Part shown: positions 1 through 9,991 of the stretch, in pieces
Layout of the letters: every line of letters starts with the position of its first letter
Position numbering within the stretch: position 1 is the stretch's first letter
Source: Leishmania mexicana MHOM/GT/2001/U1103
Lineage: Eukaryota; Euglenozoa; Kinetoplastea; Trypanosomatida; Trypanosomatidae
Assembly: GCF_000234665.1 (NCBI RefSeq)
Contig: NC_018336.1
Coordinates: 413,069 to 477,068, forward strand
Length of the DNA stretch: 64,000 nt
Direction of reading: 5' to 3'
Notes under the pieces: model-generated
What the model was told of the DNA's origin: nothing
The model's input: only the letters and a program-made list of their open reading frames with translations
Databases searched by the model: none
Position numbers and translations under genes: made by a program

Positions 1-2319
1 GCGTGTCGAGGTGCGCGACAACGGCGGTGCTGTGGATCATTACAGCTGCGTGGGCATCGGTCGGTCATCTGACCAAGGAGTAAGGTGGCTAGTCGGCGCA
101 CGACATGTTGTCCATCTGGTGTGCCTCTGCGCTCCTTTTGAACTGCGTTGCATGTCTGTGCCGGCTGCGGGTTTGATAAAGCGACGCGTCAACTACGCAC
201 GCGCCGCCATGACACTGAAAAGTGATGCAGCAGCGCAGGACTCACGAGAAGATGCGGCCGGTGGCCGGTGAAACGAGCGCGAAAGAGAGGGCTTCAGAGA
301 AGCAAGTTGCAAAATGGCCGTGTTTAGTGTATTCAGCTTGTTCGTCAAGCACAGTGGTCACCTTCCCTTCTCCTGCTCCCCATGCACCTCGCAGGAGTAG
401 GAAAGGCCGGCAACGGTTGAACATATCACTCAATGGAAAAGAAAGGACAAGACAAGCGGGCAGTCAGAAGACGTGACTGAATGAGTGGGGGGGGACAAAT
501 GCGCAGCGGAACGACCGTCATTTTGGCCCCACGCCTCACCCCCCCACATACCTTTCCTGCATGTGTGCGGCTCCGTCCTGTAGCCTAGGCACATATATAC
601 ACAAGAAGAGAGATGCACATGCAGCGTCACAAGGTGTCTCCTTGACGCGTGGACGGCGAACGCTCTGATAGAGTGCTTCACGACCTCGCCTTCATGCGAT
701 ATGCTCCTCTTGACGCCATGTAACACTTCTCCTCTTGTATGTTTGCCCACCTGTTTTCGACTTCACCTCCGCTGTCCTCGGTGTTCGTATGTCTTTCCCA
801 TTATTCCTCCCTGCTCTACATGCACACTCGCACATCCGCCGCTGTATCCTCTCCGCGCGGTCGACACACAAACACGCATGTGCACGTTCGTGAAACGCTG
901 TCCCACGTGGCCCCCTCTCCTCTTTGGGGTTTTTTCTTTGCCGTTGCTCTTGCGCGCGTCGGCGATGCGCAATTCGCATGTCGCCAATGGTGTCGCACTT
1001 CGTCGCGCACACACACACACACACACGCACACATGTATGCATGTATATGTATAATGGGACTGTGCATCTGCGTGGGGAGAATGCACAACAACAAACAAGC
1101 ACCAAGAAAAAGAAAAAAAAGTAACGCAACTTAAAAAAAGAAAACAAGGGAAAAAAAAGGGAGCGGCCTACATACATACATACATATATATAAAAAAACG
1201 TTTATCTTTGTCTATTCGTTTCGTCTCTGTCGATATCTGACTTGGCTCGGTTTGTGTGTTCGGTAGCTCTGCCTTTGTCGTGGCGTTTTTCCTCTTCGCT
1301 GGATTCTTTTTTTTGTTTGTTTGTTTGTTTGGTAGTTGTCGTCTCCCACCTCTGCCCTCTCCCCCACTCCTCCGTGTGCACTTTTTCATACATATACATA
1401 TATATATATGTTTATATGTGTATGAAAAGGAAGGGAGAAGGAAGGATTTTAGTTTATTTGATTTTATTTTTTGGACAGCACGCGTCCTCTCGAGGAACAT
1501 AGGCGGTGCAAGCACACACACACACACATACATACGGGCACGAGCATAAGTGGACGAAGGAACGCAAAAAAAAAGAAAAAATAACGTCTCTCACAAAGTA
1601 ACACGTCCATCTGTGACCCGCAACAGCCACAACGAGCGGAAGGCAAACCGGAAAGTAGCACAGAGAGAGAGCGAAGCAAACGAAAGCACGGCGGCAAAAC
1701 GAAGAGACGAAGGGAGAGTCACACTTCATTATCACCCCTCCGAAAAAAGAAAAAAACGTTCTTTTTTTCGTAGGGAATCTCCATCTTCGACTTCCGACTG
1801 CTGCTGGTGCGTTCCGCTTTGCCTTTTGCGCTTTGTGCAGCTCCACCGCATCTACTTACCCCTTAGCTCTATCCCTTATCTTGTTTCGCACGCTCTCAGC
1901 GCACGCTATTCTTTTTTTTTTGTTATTGTTGTTGTATGTGTTGGTGTTTGCCTGTATCTGTGTAACGGTCCTTTTGTTGGTTGCTTGTTCGCCCCTCTGC
2001 GTCTTTCTCATCACACTAACCCCTTTCTCTCCTCGTCTCGCTCACTTCCCGAGCAACACCAGTCACACTTCTCTCTTTTCTTTTTCTTTTCTGGAAAGCT
2101 CCTCTACTCCTGTGCGAGACAAAGCCCTCCACCCACCCTCTCTTGTGTCTTTCTTTTCTTTTGTCAATTCCTAATCCAATACCGTCGAGGTTTTCTTCCG
2201 ATACCGCCAAAGAGGGGTGAAACCCATCAGAAGCACATCCATCGGCTTGCCTTTGATCAGGAGGCGAGCGCTCGTCGCTTACGCGTCCTTTCAGCAACAC
2301 AAGGTACACCAGCGCCACC
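1..2319. other. Non-coding leader region: 3' flank of an upstream gene and 5' region of the first gene
   Basis: No reading frame here has protein-like composition; the open frames are CT-, GT- and A-rich simple sequence. A (CA)n run lies at 1008-1026, a GTTT run near 1315-1333 and alternating TA near 1397-1412. Pyrimidine-rich stretches at about 2075-2100 and 2141-2168 precede the gene at 2320, and the first AGs after the second one (2188-2189 or 2211-2212) are candidate spliced-leader acceptors. Acceptor use is inferred. Confidence 0.6.
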
Positions 2320-3678
2320 ATGCCGTCACTTGGCGGATACAGGGGTGCCATGTTTGCCGTCGTGTGGGCTCTATTTCTCATGGTTGTCGTCGCCAATCCA
2401 GCTGTTTATGCGGCACCAACCGTCACCGGCGCAACCTGCGCCGTCAACAAGGATGGGTGGTGCACCAACTCTATGCTGAAGTTTGAGGGCATCGACCTTG
2501 CCTCCGTCAAAGCCCTCCGCATCGGCTCCACCGCCGCTGAGGAGAAGGGCATCACGTGCGCTGACAAATTCGCCGCCACGGCCACCACCGTCTCCTGCAC
2601 TGTCGCCATGGCGTCGTCGGCGAAAGCTGGCCTGTACCCCGTGACGCTAGTGCTCGACGACAAAACGCAGGTGGAGGCCGGCAGCGTGCTGCTCGGCGCC
2701 TTCTGGGAGCTGCCGAGTATGCAGACCTGGACCAGCACGACGGCGTCGGGTCCGCACAAGGTGACGGAGCAGTCCAGCGACTGGCCCTCCACCGGCGACG
2801 CGTGGAGCATCAGCGGCACCTTCGACCCCGCCAACCACTACAGCGTGCTCTTCTACAACATCGAGGCCGAGGCCGCAGCTGGCAACCCATCCCAAGTCAC
2901 CTGCGCTCTGCTCACTGTCACCGCCACCAAGCTCACCTGCACGATCATTGCCGCCAATGGCGTTATGGGCATGTACCGCTTCCTCGTGAAGGACACCACC
3001 AAGGACGTCCTGCTGCTCGGCTCCACGTCGCTCGGCGCCATCGCCGTGAACCCGCCGCTGCCCACCGTCACCGGTGCTCAAGGAGAGTGCGCCACGAGCA
3101 GCACGGCCTGCGTCAGCGGTGCGGCGCTCACCATCAGTGGCACCAACTTCAACTACCGCGACCACGCCTACCAGCAGTTCTTTGTCGGCGTCACGGAGGC
3201 GCAGCGCAGCGCCATCCGCCTCTCGCCCACCACCGTCAGCACGACCGACCTCACCGCAAAGCTCACCGTCGCCGACGGCACGCCGGCCGGGAGCTATCCC
3301 GTGTTTGTGAAGGTGCAGGTGTGCATGATGCACATGATGTCGCCGCCGCGCTATGTGGGCAACCTGGTGCTGCAATCCGGCTCCATAGCCGGCTTTAACA
3401 CGGACATGCCCACTGGGAGTTCTTCTGAAACTGAGGGCGCAGCTGATGGCCGTCGTGGCGGTATGTCTGCGGGTTACATTGCTGTCACTATTCTTGCCGT
3501 GGTCTTCGGCGTGATGTTCCTCATCGTGCTTGGGGCTTTGACGTTCGTGTGCCTGCGCAAAGTCGAACGCCAGCATCGTCTTCCGGAAGGAAATCGCTTC
3601 TGGGACAGCATGGCGAGTGATGTACCAGCGGTGACGTCAGATCGTAAGGGTTTCAGCAACGATTGTGTTGTGCACTAG
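2320..3678 (+). CDS. Type I membrane protein with IPT/TIG-like extracellular modules (hypothetical)
   Basis: A 452-residue protein. Residues 1-31 form a signal peptide: a short polar start, a hydrophobic core (FAVVWALFLMVVV) and a small-residue cleavage region. A single membrane helix lies at about 386-412, followed by a basic stop (CLRK) and a short cytosolic tail of about 35 residues. The ectodomain is threonine-, alanine- and cysteine-rich and has repeated segments opening with PTVTGA, one followed by LTISGTNF, which is the signature opening of IPT/TIG immunoglobulin-like folds. It is therefore probably a surface or endomembrane type I protein. The function is unknown and I recognise no named kinetoplastid surface family. 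The start at 2320 is the first ATG of the frame with a CACC context; an alternative ATG at 2350 would shorten the signal's polar head. A long frame on the opposite strand is a GC-skew shadow. Confidence 0.85.
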   Translation: MPSLGGYRGAMFAVVWALFLMVVVANPAVYAAPTVTGATCAVNKDGWCTNSMLKFEGIDLASVKALRIGSTAAEEKGITCADKFAATATTVSCTVAMASSAKAGLYPVTLVLDDKTQVEAGSVLLGAFWELPSMQTWTSTTASGPHKVTEQSSDWPSTGDAWSISGTFDPANHYSVLFYNIEAEAAAGNPSQVTCALLTVTATKLTCTIIAANGVMGMYRFLVKDTTKDVLLLGSTSLGAIAVNPPLPTVTGAQGECATSSTACVSGAALTISGTNFNYRDHAYQQFFVGVTEAQRSAIRLSPTTVSTTDLTAKLTVADGTPAGSYPVFVKVQVCMMHMMSPPRYVGNLVLQSGSIAGFNTDMPTGSSSETEGAADGRRGGMSAGYIAVTILAVVFGVMFLIVLGALTFVCLRKVERQHRLPEGNRFWDSMASDVPAVTSDRKGFSNDCVVH

Positions 3679-5511
3679 CGCCAGCCGGATTTTCGCTGCC
3701 TGCGCGGAGTGGTCCAACGAAGTGGTGAGCAAGGTAGACATCGGAGGACACGTGAGGATGCCCGCAGCTGTCCTGATCTACTCGTCTCTGCACAGGAAGT
3801 GTCCATGATGGCTCGCTCTAGCTTGGCTCATCAGCGACGACCACGACTTCGCCGACAGCGGCGGCGTGACGTCGTCTACCTGCATCAATTTACGCGCTCT
3901 TTTTTTTGGACGTTCTTTAAGGAGTGCACGGTTTGTGAACTGCGCATGTGCACCATTGTGCGCACTCTCGTGAGCTCGGCCTGTCCTTTGAGGTGCCCCC
4001 CCCCGTCGTCGCCTTCGTCGTCGTCGCACACAAACGGCACAAAGGGCTCAAAAAAAAAAGAGAGAGCGTCAGCGTTGTTTTGTCTTTGCGGGTGGCGTGC
4101 GTCATCCAGGGTTGTTTGTTTCGTTTTTTTTCTCGCCTCCTCCTCCCTCTTGCCTCCTCTTTGCCGCCGCCTTTCAGCCGAGTAGCGTTGTGAAGGACTG
4201 GTACGCGGATGGCAGGTAGGCCTCATGCGTGTGTGTGCGTGCGTGTTTGCGAGTGTTTGTGTGCGTGTATCGCAGTCTCCGTTCGTCCTGCTCCTCCACC
4301 CACACCCACGCACGCACGTAGGCCAGACGTGTACGAGACGGGGCGAGGTGAGTTTTTTTACGTTTTTTTTTCGACCGGGAACGTTCACCGACATCTGTTG
4401 ATTTTCCTTCACGTATGTCTGGTGTATACGCACAGGCTCCTCCGCTCCGTCATCGACGGTATGCGCTCTTCTTTTTTTGTGTGCGCGGACGTCGGCACTA
4501 TCGCTCACGACGTCGATGTCGAGAGCACACAACTACCCATGTTAGTGTACGTGAGGGCTTAAGGCTTGGTTGCAACCGCCACACACACGCACACAACTTC
4601 TGAGCGCGTCGTCGCCAAGACTCCTCTGAGCGCGGCACTCATCTCTCCAACATGTTTAAGACATGCCCTCCCCCTCTTCAGACTCTTCACCTTCCTCATC
4701 CCCCTCTGAGCCTCCCCCAACACTCACTTCCTCCTCCCCCCCCCCCCGACGCACACGCGTTATTTCCCCATCATCAAAAAACGCCCATCAGCTACAAACT
4801 CTACAAAGAATACTACACACACACGCAAGCCAACAACAACACGAAAAAGGGCATAATCAACACGAAAAAGGTACTCTCTCCCCCCTCTCCCCCTCCCCCA
4901 CCCCACACCCACACACCCTCACACACGTATATATATATATATACCGCATTCCAGCGCAGACCTCTCTCGTATTTGTTTTTCTTTTTTTTCCGCGCTCTCT
5001 GTGTGTGTGTTATCCTCTGTTGTTGGCTTGGCCTGTTTACGTCGCACTCCCATTCTCTCTTCTGCGCCTCCCTCCCCACCCCACACACACATACACACAC
5101 ACAGACACACTCGACGCCCTCTACATTTACGTGCGTGCTCCCTTTGTTGCTGTTTTCTTGGAGAGTAGAAGAACGAATAATACAGCTGCGAGTCGTGCGT
5201 GCGTAGGTGGGCTCAGCGAGCCAATCTCGATAGCATCGACAAGACGCGAAACAGACAAGCAGGCTTGCGCTCTCTTGCATACGTACAACACAGTCGCCCA
5301 CGACTATACATACGCACAGATACGGCCCCTGCGTCCTCTCCTTCCTCCTCTCTTTGCGCACTTTTTTTTGGGAGGGCTCTTGTTGACGCATTCTGCAGCG
5401 CTTCTATTGGACTTCACCACATCATTGGGGTACCTGGCACCTGTCATAGTCCTCCCCACCCTCCGAGCAACACTGTCGCTTACCAAACATCCGCATTGCA
5501 AGACGATCGAC
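3679..5511. other. Intergenic / UTR region
   Basis: Simple-sequence DNA with T-runs, poly-C, (CA)n and a (TA)n tract at about 4928-4944. The frame of the next gene stays open back to 4663, but its composition there (Pro/Ser/His/Thr-rich from CT and CA repeats) is that of UTR, so I did not extend the gene. The pyrimidine-rich block at about 5336-5370, just before AG dinucleotides near 5374, is a candidate trans-splice signal. Confidence 0.55.
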
Positions 5512-8040
5512 ATGTACTCTGAACAGAGCTGGAACGATCACCACAGCGTCTCAGGCGCACAGCGCTTTACGCGTGGCGGCGGTATCGGTAACATCAACCC
5601 CAGTGGTCGCGGAGGGGCTGGCGGTTACGAAGTGGGAAGCGCAGCCGCCGCAGGCGGGTACAGTAACGTCGCGGCCGCACGTCAGCAGTCTCCACAGCCC
5701 ACCTCGTTTTACCCTCCTGTGACCTCTCGCTTTACTCCGATGGACTTCGAGTTGTTTATCAACAGCAACCGTGACCCCACCGATGAGATGCGCCGTTCGC
5801 AGGAGTACTACTACTGGTACCACAGCAAGCAGCCTCGAGACCCCCGCCTGCCGCAGCCGCTACCCTCTCTGGAGGTGCAGGAAACATTCACCACCATGGA
5901 GACGCCGTGGGAAGATGTGAGCGCTATGCCCTCCTCTACTGCTGTTCGCACAGGTGCGGCTAGCGGCTTGGGGCGTAAGATGGGTGGCAAGAGTCTCGCC
6001 CTCGACGCCAAGGACCTGTGCGAAACGCAGGAGGCGCAGGCCATCAACCCGTATGGGCACAGCCTCATCACCGAGAGCAACATGATGAGCCCCAGCACGC
6101 AGTTCTTTGCGGCGTACGCCCCAACACCACTGGCAATGGCAACCCCCAGCACCCTCCGCGCCTACGCGCACGGCCAGTTGCCCATGCCCTCATCCGGCAA
6201 CCGCGGCAGCTATGAGGGCGAGATGGCTGGCGGAGTCACGTACGGCCGCGGCTCCGGGCCCACCGCCAAGAGTATCGCCTCACAGCAGTACTACACACAG
6301 GAGCCCATGAACGCCTTTGGCCTCTACAACACTGGAGTGGATCCCGGCTCCAACTACTACGACGCCACGCAGGGCAGCAGCAGCAACGGTCTTGGCGCTG
6401 GCCACGGCAATCCATACCAGCTGATGGAAGGCATGGCTGAGGTAGACCCAGCCATGCTGTACAGCCAGCCGGGGACGGACTGCGGCTTCCAGAGTCGCGG
6501 TGCCGGCCGTGGCGGCAATCGTCGCTACAACAACAACAGCGGTGGTGGTGGCGGTGGCGGTGGACGTGTTGGCCGCAACAACTACCGTGGCGGACGCAGT
6601 GCTGCTGGTATGGGCAGCATGGAGAGTGGCAGTGGCCCGAACAGCCACCGCTTTGTTGGCTCGGAGAAGCTGCGCATTTTTCGTCACGACGTGGCCGAGC
6701 AGAAGACGTCACAGTGGCGCCTGGAGGACCTCAAGGGCTACGCTGTGGAATTTGCCAAGGACCAGGAGGGCAGCCGCTTCATCCAGAGTGCCGCCGACAC
6801 GGCCAGTCCCGAGTCGCTGGACGTCCTCTTCCACGAGATCTTCGAATCCCCGCTAGAGCTGGTGACGGACATCTTCGGCAACTACGTTCTGCAGAAGCTC
6901 TTGGATAAGGGCAACACCCCGCAGCTCACCTTTGCTGCGGAGCGGATGTGCGGCCACGTAGTGGAGCTCACCATGCAGACGTACGGGTGTCGTGTGATTC
7001 AGAAGTGTATAGAGGTGATGCCTGAAGCTGGCCTGGACATCATTCTTGCTGAGCTCAAGGACAACGTGGCAAAGTGCATCCAAGACCAGAACGGCAACCA
7101 CGTCATCCAGAAGTGCGTCGAGGTCATTCCACAACGGTGTGGCTTTATTATTTCGGCCTTCTCGGGTCGCGTGATGGAACTGGCCACGCACGCGTACGGG
7201 TGTCGTGTGATTCAGTGCATCATGCAGCACTGCCCTGAGCAGGAGGATACCATCTTCAACGAGCTCCTCAAGGCTGTCGATGTGCTGGCGAAGGATCAGT
7301 ACGGTAACTACGTGATTCAGCACGTTTTGCAGAACGTAAAAGATGAGAGCAAGATCGAGTCCGTCTACGCGGCGCTGAAGCCCAAGTTCTTCTACCTGAG
7401 CAAGCAGAAGTTTGCCTCGAACGTGATGGAGAAGTTGTACGCCCGCTCGAGCCCTGCGAACCGCATGGAGATTGTGGAGATGATGTGCGCCGACTTCCCC
7501 ACCAAGGCCGACCACGTGGAGATAGTCGCCTTTAAGCGGTCCACGACAAAGACGGCGGCGATAGTGAACGCGGAGGAGGGTACTTGGCCACCAACGAGGA
7601 GCAACGCCGATGGCACGGTGAAAGAGGTGAAGGAGAAGAACCGTGAGGCGAAGGATGCGGCGCTGGGCATCATTGAGGAGGTGGTCTCGGTGGGCCTCGG
7701 TCAGCCCAGCATGCTCTGCCTCATGATGAGCGACCAGTACGCCAACTACGTGGTGCAGCGCGTCCTGGACGCGTCCGAGGTGGACCAGTTCGTTAAGCTC
7801 GTCGACAACATCGAGAAGTATATTCTACCAATTCGCACCTACACCTACGGCCGCCCCATTGTGCAGCGGCTTTCTCGCCGCAAGCTAGTGCTCGCGCCGG
7901 GAGACGAGGCGGGAGAGGCAGTTAGCACCAGTATGAGTAGCCACAATCACAACGAGGGCCGTGCCAACCACGAAGGTCGCACCAACCACAACGAGGGCCG
8001 TTCTAACCACGAGGGCCGTTCTAACCACCACCGCCGCTAA
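5512..8040 (+). CDS. Pumilio/PUF-family RNA-binding protein
   Basis: An 842-residue protein that should bind mRNA and control its stability or translation. The N-terminal half is low-complexity (Gly, Ser, Tyr, Asn) and includes an RGG-like glycine/arginine/asparagine segment at about residues 329-366. The Pumilio homology domain spans about 403-798 with eight repeats. Their base-contacting triplets read, in order, S-R-Q, N-Y-Q, C-R-Q, N-H-Q, C-R-Q, N-Y-Q, S-N-E, N-Y-Q, which is the set in human and fly Pumilio that reads 5'-UGUANAUA. About 90 residues, partly charged, separate repeats 7 and 8. The C-terminus (from 7945) is a short tandem repeat of N-H-E-G-R units. The start is the first ATG after the CT/CA-rich leader, where composition changes abruptly. 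Trypanosomatids have a family of such proteins; I do not assign a number. The very long gene-free region downstream may include its 3' UTR. Confidence 0.95.
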   Translation: MYSEQSWNDHHSVSGAQRFTRGGGIGNINPSGRGGAGGYEVGSAAAAGGYSNVAAARQQSPQPTSFYPPVTSRFTPMDFELFINSNRDPTDEMRRSQEYYYWYHSKQPRDPRLPQPLPSLEVQETFTTMETPWEDVSAMPSSTAVRTGAASGLGRKMGGKSLALDAKDLCETQEAQAINPYGHSLITESNMMSPSTQFFAAYAPTPLAMATPSTLRAYAHGQLPMPSSGNRGSYEGEMAGGVTYGRGSGPTAKSIASQQYYTQEPMNAFGLYNTGVDPGSNYYDATQGSSSNGLGAGHGNPYQLMEGMAEVDPAMLYSQPGTDCGFQSRGAGRGGNRRYNNNSGGGGGGGGRVGRNNYRGGRSAAGMGSMESGSGPNSHRFVGSEKLRIFRHDVAEQKTSQWRLEDLKGYAVEFAKDQEGSRFIQSAADTASPESLDVLFHEIFESPLELVTDIFGNYVLQKLLDKGNTPQLTFAAERMCGHVVELTMQTYGCRVIQKCIEVMPEAGLDIILAELKDNVAKCIQDQNGNHVIQKCVEVIPQRCGFIISAFSGRVMELATHAYGCRVIQCIMQHCPEQEDTIFNELLKAVDVLAKDQYGNYVIQHVLQNVKDESKIESVYAALKPKFFYLSKQKFASNVMEKLYARSSPANRMEIVEMMCADFPTKADHVEIVAFKRSTTKTAAIVNAEEGTWPPTRSNADGTVKEVKEKNREAKDAALGIIEEVVSVGLGQPSMLCLMMSDQYANYVVQRVLDASEVDQFVKLVDNIEKYILPIRTYTYGRPIVQRLSRRKLVLAPGDEAGEAVSTSMSSHNHNEGRANHEGRTNHNEGRSNHEGRSNHHRR
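7945..8037 (+). repeat. Coding tandem repeat (NH(N)EGR units)
   Basis: Five imperfect copies of a 15-18 bp unit encode Asn-His-(Asn)-Glu-Gly-Arg at the extreme C-terminus of the PUF protein. Copies 3 to 5 are nearly identical in DNA, which suggests recent expansion. The length is likely to vary among strains. Confidence 0.85.
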
Positions 8041-8696
8041 AGCAACAAAGTTGGTGCCCGTGAGTGCAGACAAGGCTAGCCGATACATGTCGCTCTCTCT
8101 ATTCGTATGTGTGTGTGTTTGCTTTTAGGCTTTCGCTTTTTCTGTGCCTTGCACTCCCCCCCCCCCACCTCTGCCTCATTGTTCGGCTGCCCATGATGCG
8201 CTTCGCCTCACACGCGCACGCACACACACACAGTTTTGATGCTGCGTGCGTGTTGGTGGATGATGGTGCCGTTTCGACTCGGGTAACTTCCCTCCCCCTT
8301 CCTCGTCGCTGTACTTGGACTCCATGGGGACTCTGGTGTGTGCATCTTCTTCATCTTTTCTCGACTCTTTGCTCCAGCGAGCCTCTCCACGTTCGCTTCT
8401 TCGAACACTTTTTTTTCCCCGCGTATCTCTCGCCTTCCTCTCGTGGAATGAGGAGGAGAATGGGTGGCGTGTTCACGTCTCTCCCGATTCCGCGTCTCGC
8501 CCCTTTCCCTTCGCTCCTCTCCCGACCCCCCCCCGATGTATGTTCCGGTGTGTATTACGTTGCCTTCACTTCTTTTGGCATGCGCGTCTGAGTGATTTGT
8601 TCTTGTTATGCGGTTCGTTGCTCTTCCCTTTGTTCTCTCTCTTTGACAGGTGGCGCGCTCGAGCACCCCCTCCCTCCCTTCACTCTCTCTCTCGTA

Positions 8697-8714
8697 ATAT
8701 ATATATATATATAT
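8697..8714. repeat. (TA)n microsatellite
   Basis: An uninterrupted AT alternation of 18 bases in the long gene-free region. Confidence 0.9.
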
Positions 8715-9968
8715 CATATTGAGTCTTTTCGTGTGTGGTGTCTGTGTTCGGCTTCGTTTTCTCTGTAGGTTGTGTGACTGTGTGTGCGCCGGTGAGCGAG
8801 TCGACGTACACACGTCGGTGGAACTTCGCAAGCACGCGCACCCCTTGTCAGACGCGTCCTTCTCCCTAGCATTTACCCCCCCCCCCACCCCACCGTCGTC
8901 TTTCTCTCCTTTTGTTGATGCTGTTTCGCCGTTTTTATTTTTCTCCGTCTCTCTCTCGATCTCTGGGCCGTCCCCATCGACCAGTTTTATCACGAAACGG
9001 TAGAAGAAATATATACAAGAAAACGCAAAAGGACGCTGGAATACACCCGCACCCACCCACACACAGAGAGAGAGACACGCAACCACAAATGCAAGGAATA
9101 AGAAAGCTTCAAATGTTTCCCCGTCTCTCTTTTTTGGGGAGAGAGGGAGAGGGAGAGGGAGAGGGAGAGGGGAGGAGGGAAGTACGTCTTGTGTGCTCAT
9201 GGGCACATCGCCCGTCCATCCCTTCCCCTCTCCGTTAACCGCCAAGCCCCTTCACGCACCTCCCGATACGGAACTGAGAAGCGGAGGAGAAGTGAAAGTG
9301 TAAAGGCAAAGGAAGGGCATGTGCGACGAAGTGTGTCTAGAACACCTCTTGCGAACCACAACCACCATCCGCACATCCTCGCACACATATGCGTCACGAG
9401 CAGTGTCACAGGAGGGCGAAAAGGACGGCAAAGTCGGCCAAGGCGTCACCAACCGTCATTATCGCTCCCTCTTTCTCTCGTTGATCGTCGCTCGCGTAGG
9501 TGCGGTTTTGGTGTGCATGTGCACGTGTGTCTACGTCCGTGCTCTCTTCCGACGAAGGGGGCAGTATTAGACTCGGCTCTCTTTGGGTTTGAGGTGTGCG
9601 CCTTTTTTCTTGTTGCTGTTTTCGCTGGTTATTCCGTTTGCGTGTATCTTGCTAGCTGTTCACGAGCCTTCTGCCTCCTCCCCCTCCTCCTCGTTTGTTT
9701 GTTCGTGTGCTTTCCTTTTCCTTCTGCTTTCTTTCGTGGTCTTCGCCGCTAAAGCGATAAATGGCCCTTACATTTCCTGCATTTTCCTCGTGTCTCTACC
9801 ACCACCGCCTCCCTCCCTCCTTTCCCCGTGGAGCTTTCACTCGCCGTCGCTGTTCCACGTCATCTTCCGCGCAGCACACGCGACCCCAAACGAACAGCAC
9901 GTGCTGTGCAAGAGCAAAGCAAAAAAAAAACAAAGAAGGGGCCGATAGAAGGCTGTGATGGCGTTAAG

Positions 9969-9991
9969 CGTCAGGGACCTCATCCCTGACG
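9969..9991. other. Perfect 9-bp inverted repeat (hairpin, 5-nt loop)
   Basis: The arm CGTCAGGGA at 9969-9977 is exactly complementary to TCCCTGACG at 9983-9991 around the loop CCTCA. It sits in mixed-composition sequence inside an otherwise simple-sequence region, so it could fold in the PUF 3' UTR or an unannotated RNA. Any function is inference. Confidence 0.7.

Noticed and set aside
2647..3576. 309-codon antisense frame over the first gene
   Set aside because: It is an opposite-strand shadow produced by GC-rich third positions, without family similarity or a leader signal.
4663..5511. Upstream 283-codon extension of the PUF reading frame
   Set aside because: The composition is Pro/Ser/Thr/His from CT and CA repeats and poly-T, typical of leader sequence. 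The protein's own composition begins at 5512.
8208..9245. 345-codon minus-strand frame
   Set aside because: It is made of CT/GA simple-sequence translation (Arg/Glu/Gly runs) in a non-coding stretch, with no folded-protein character.
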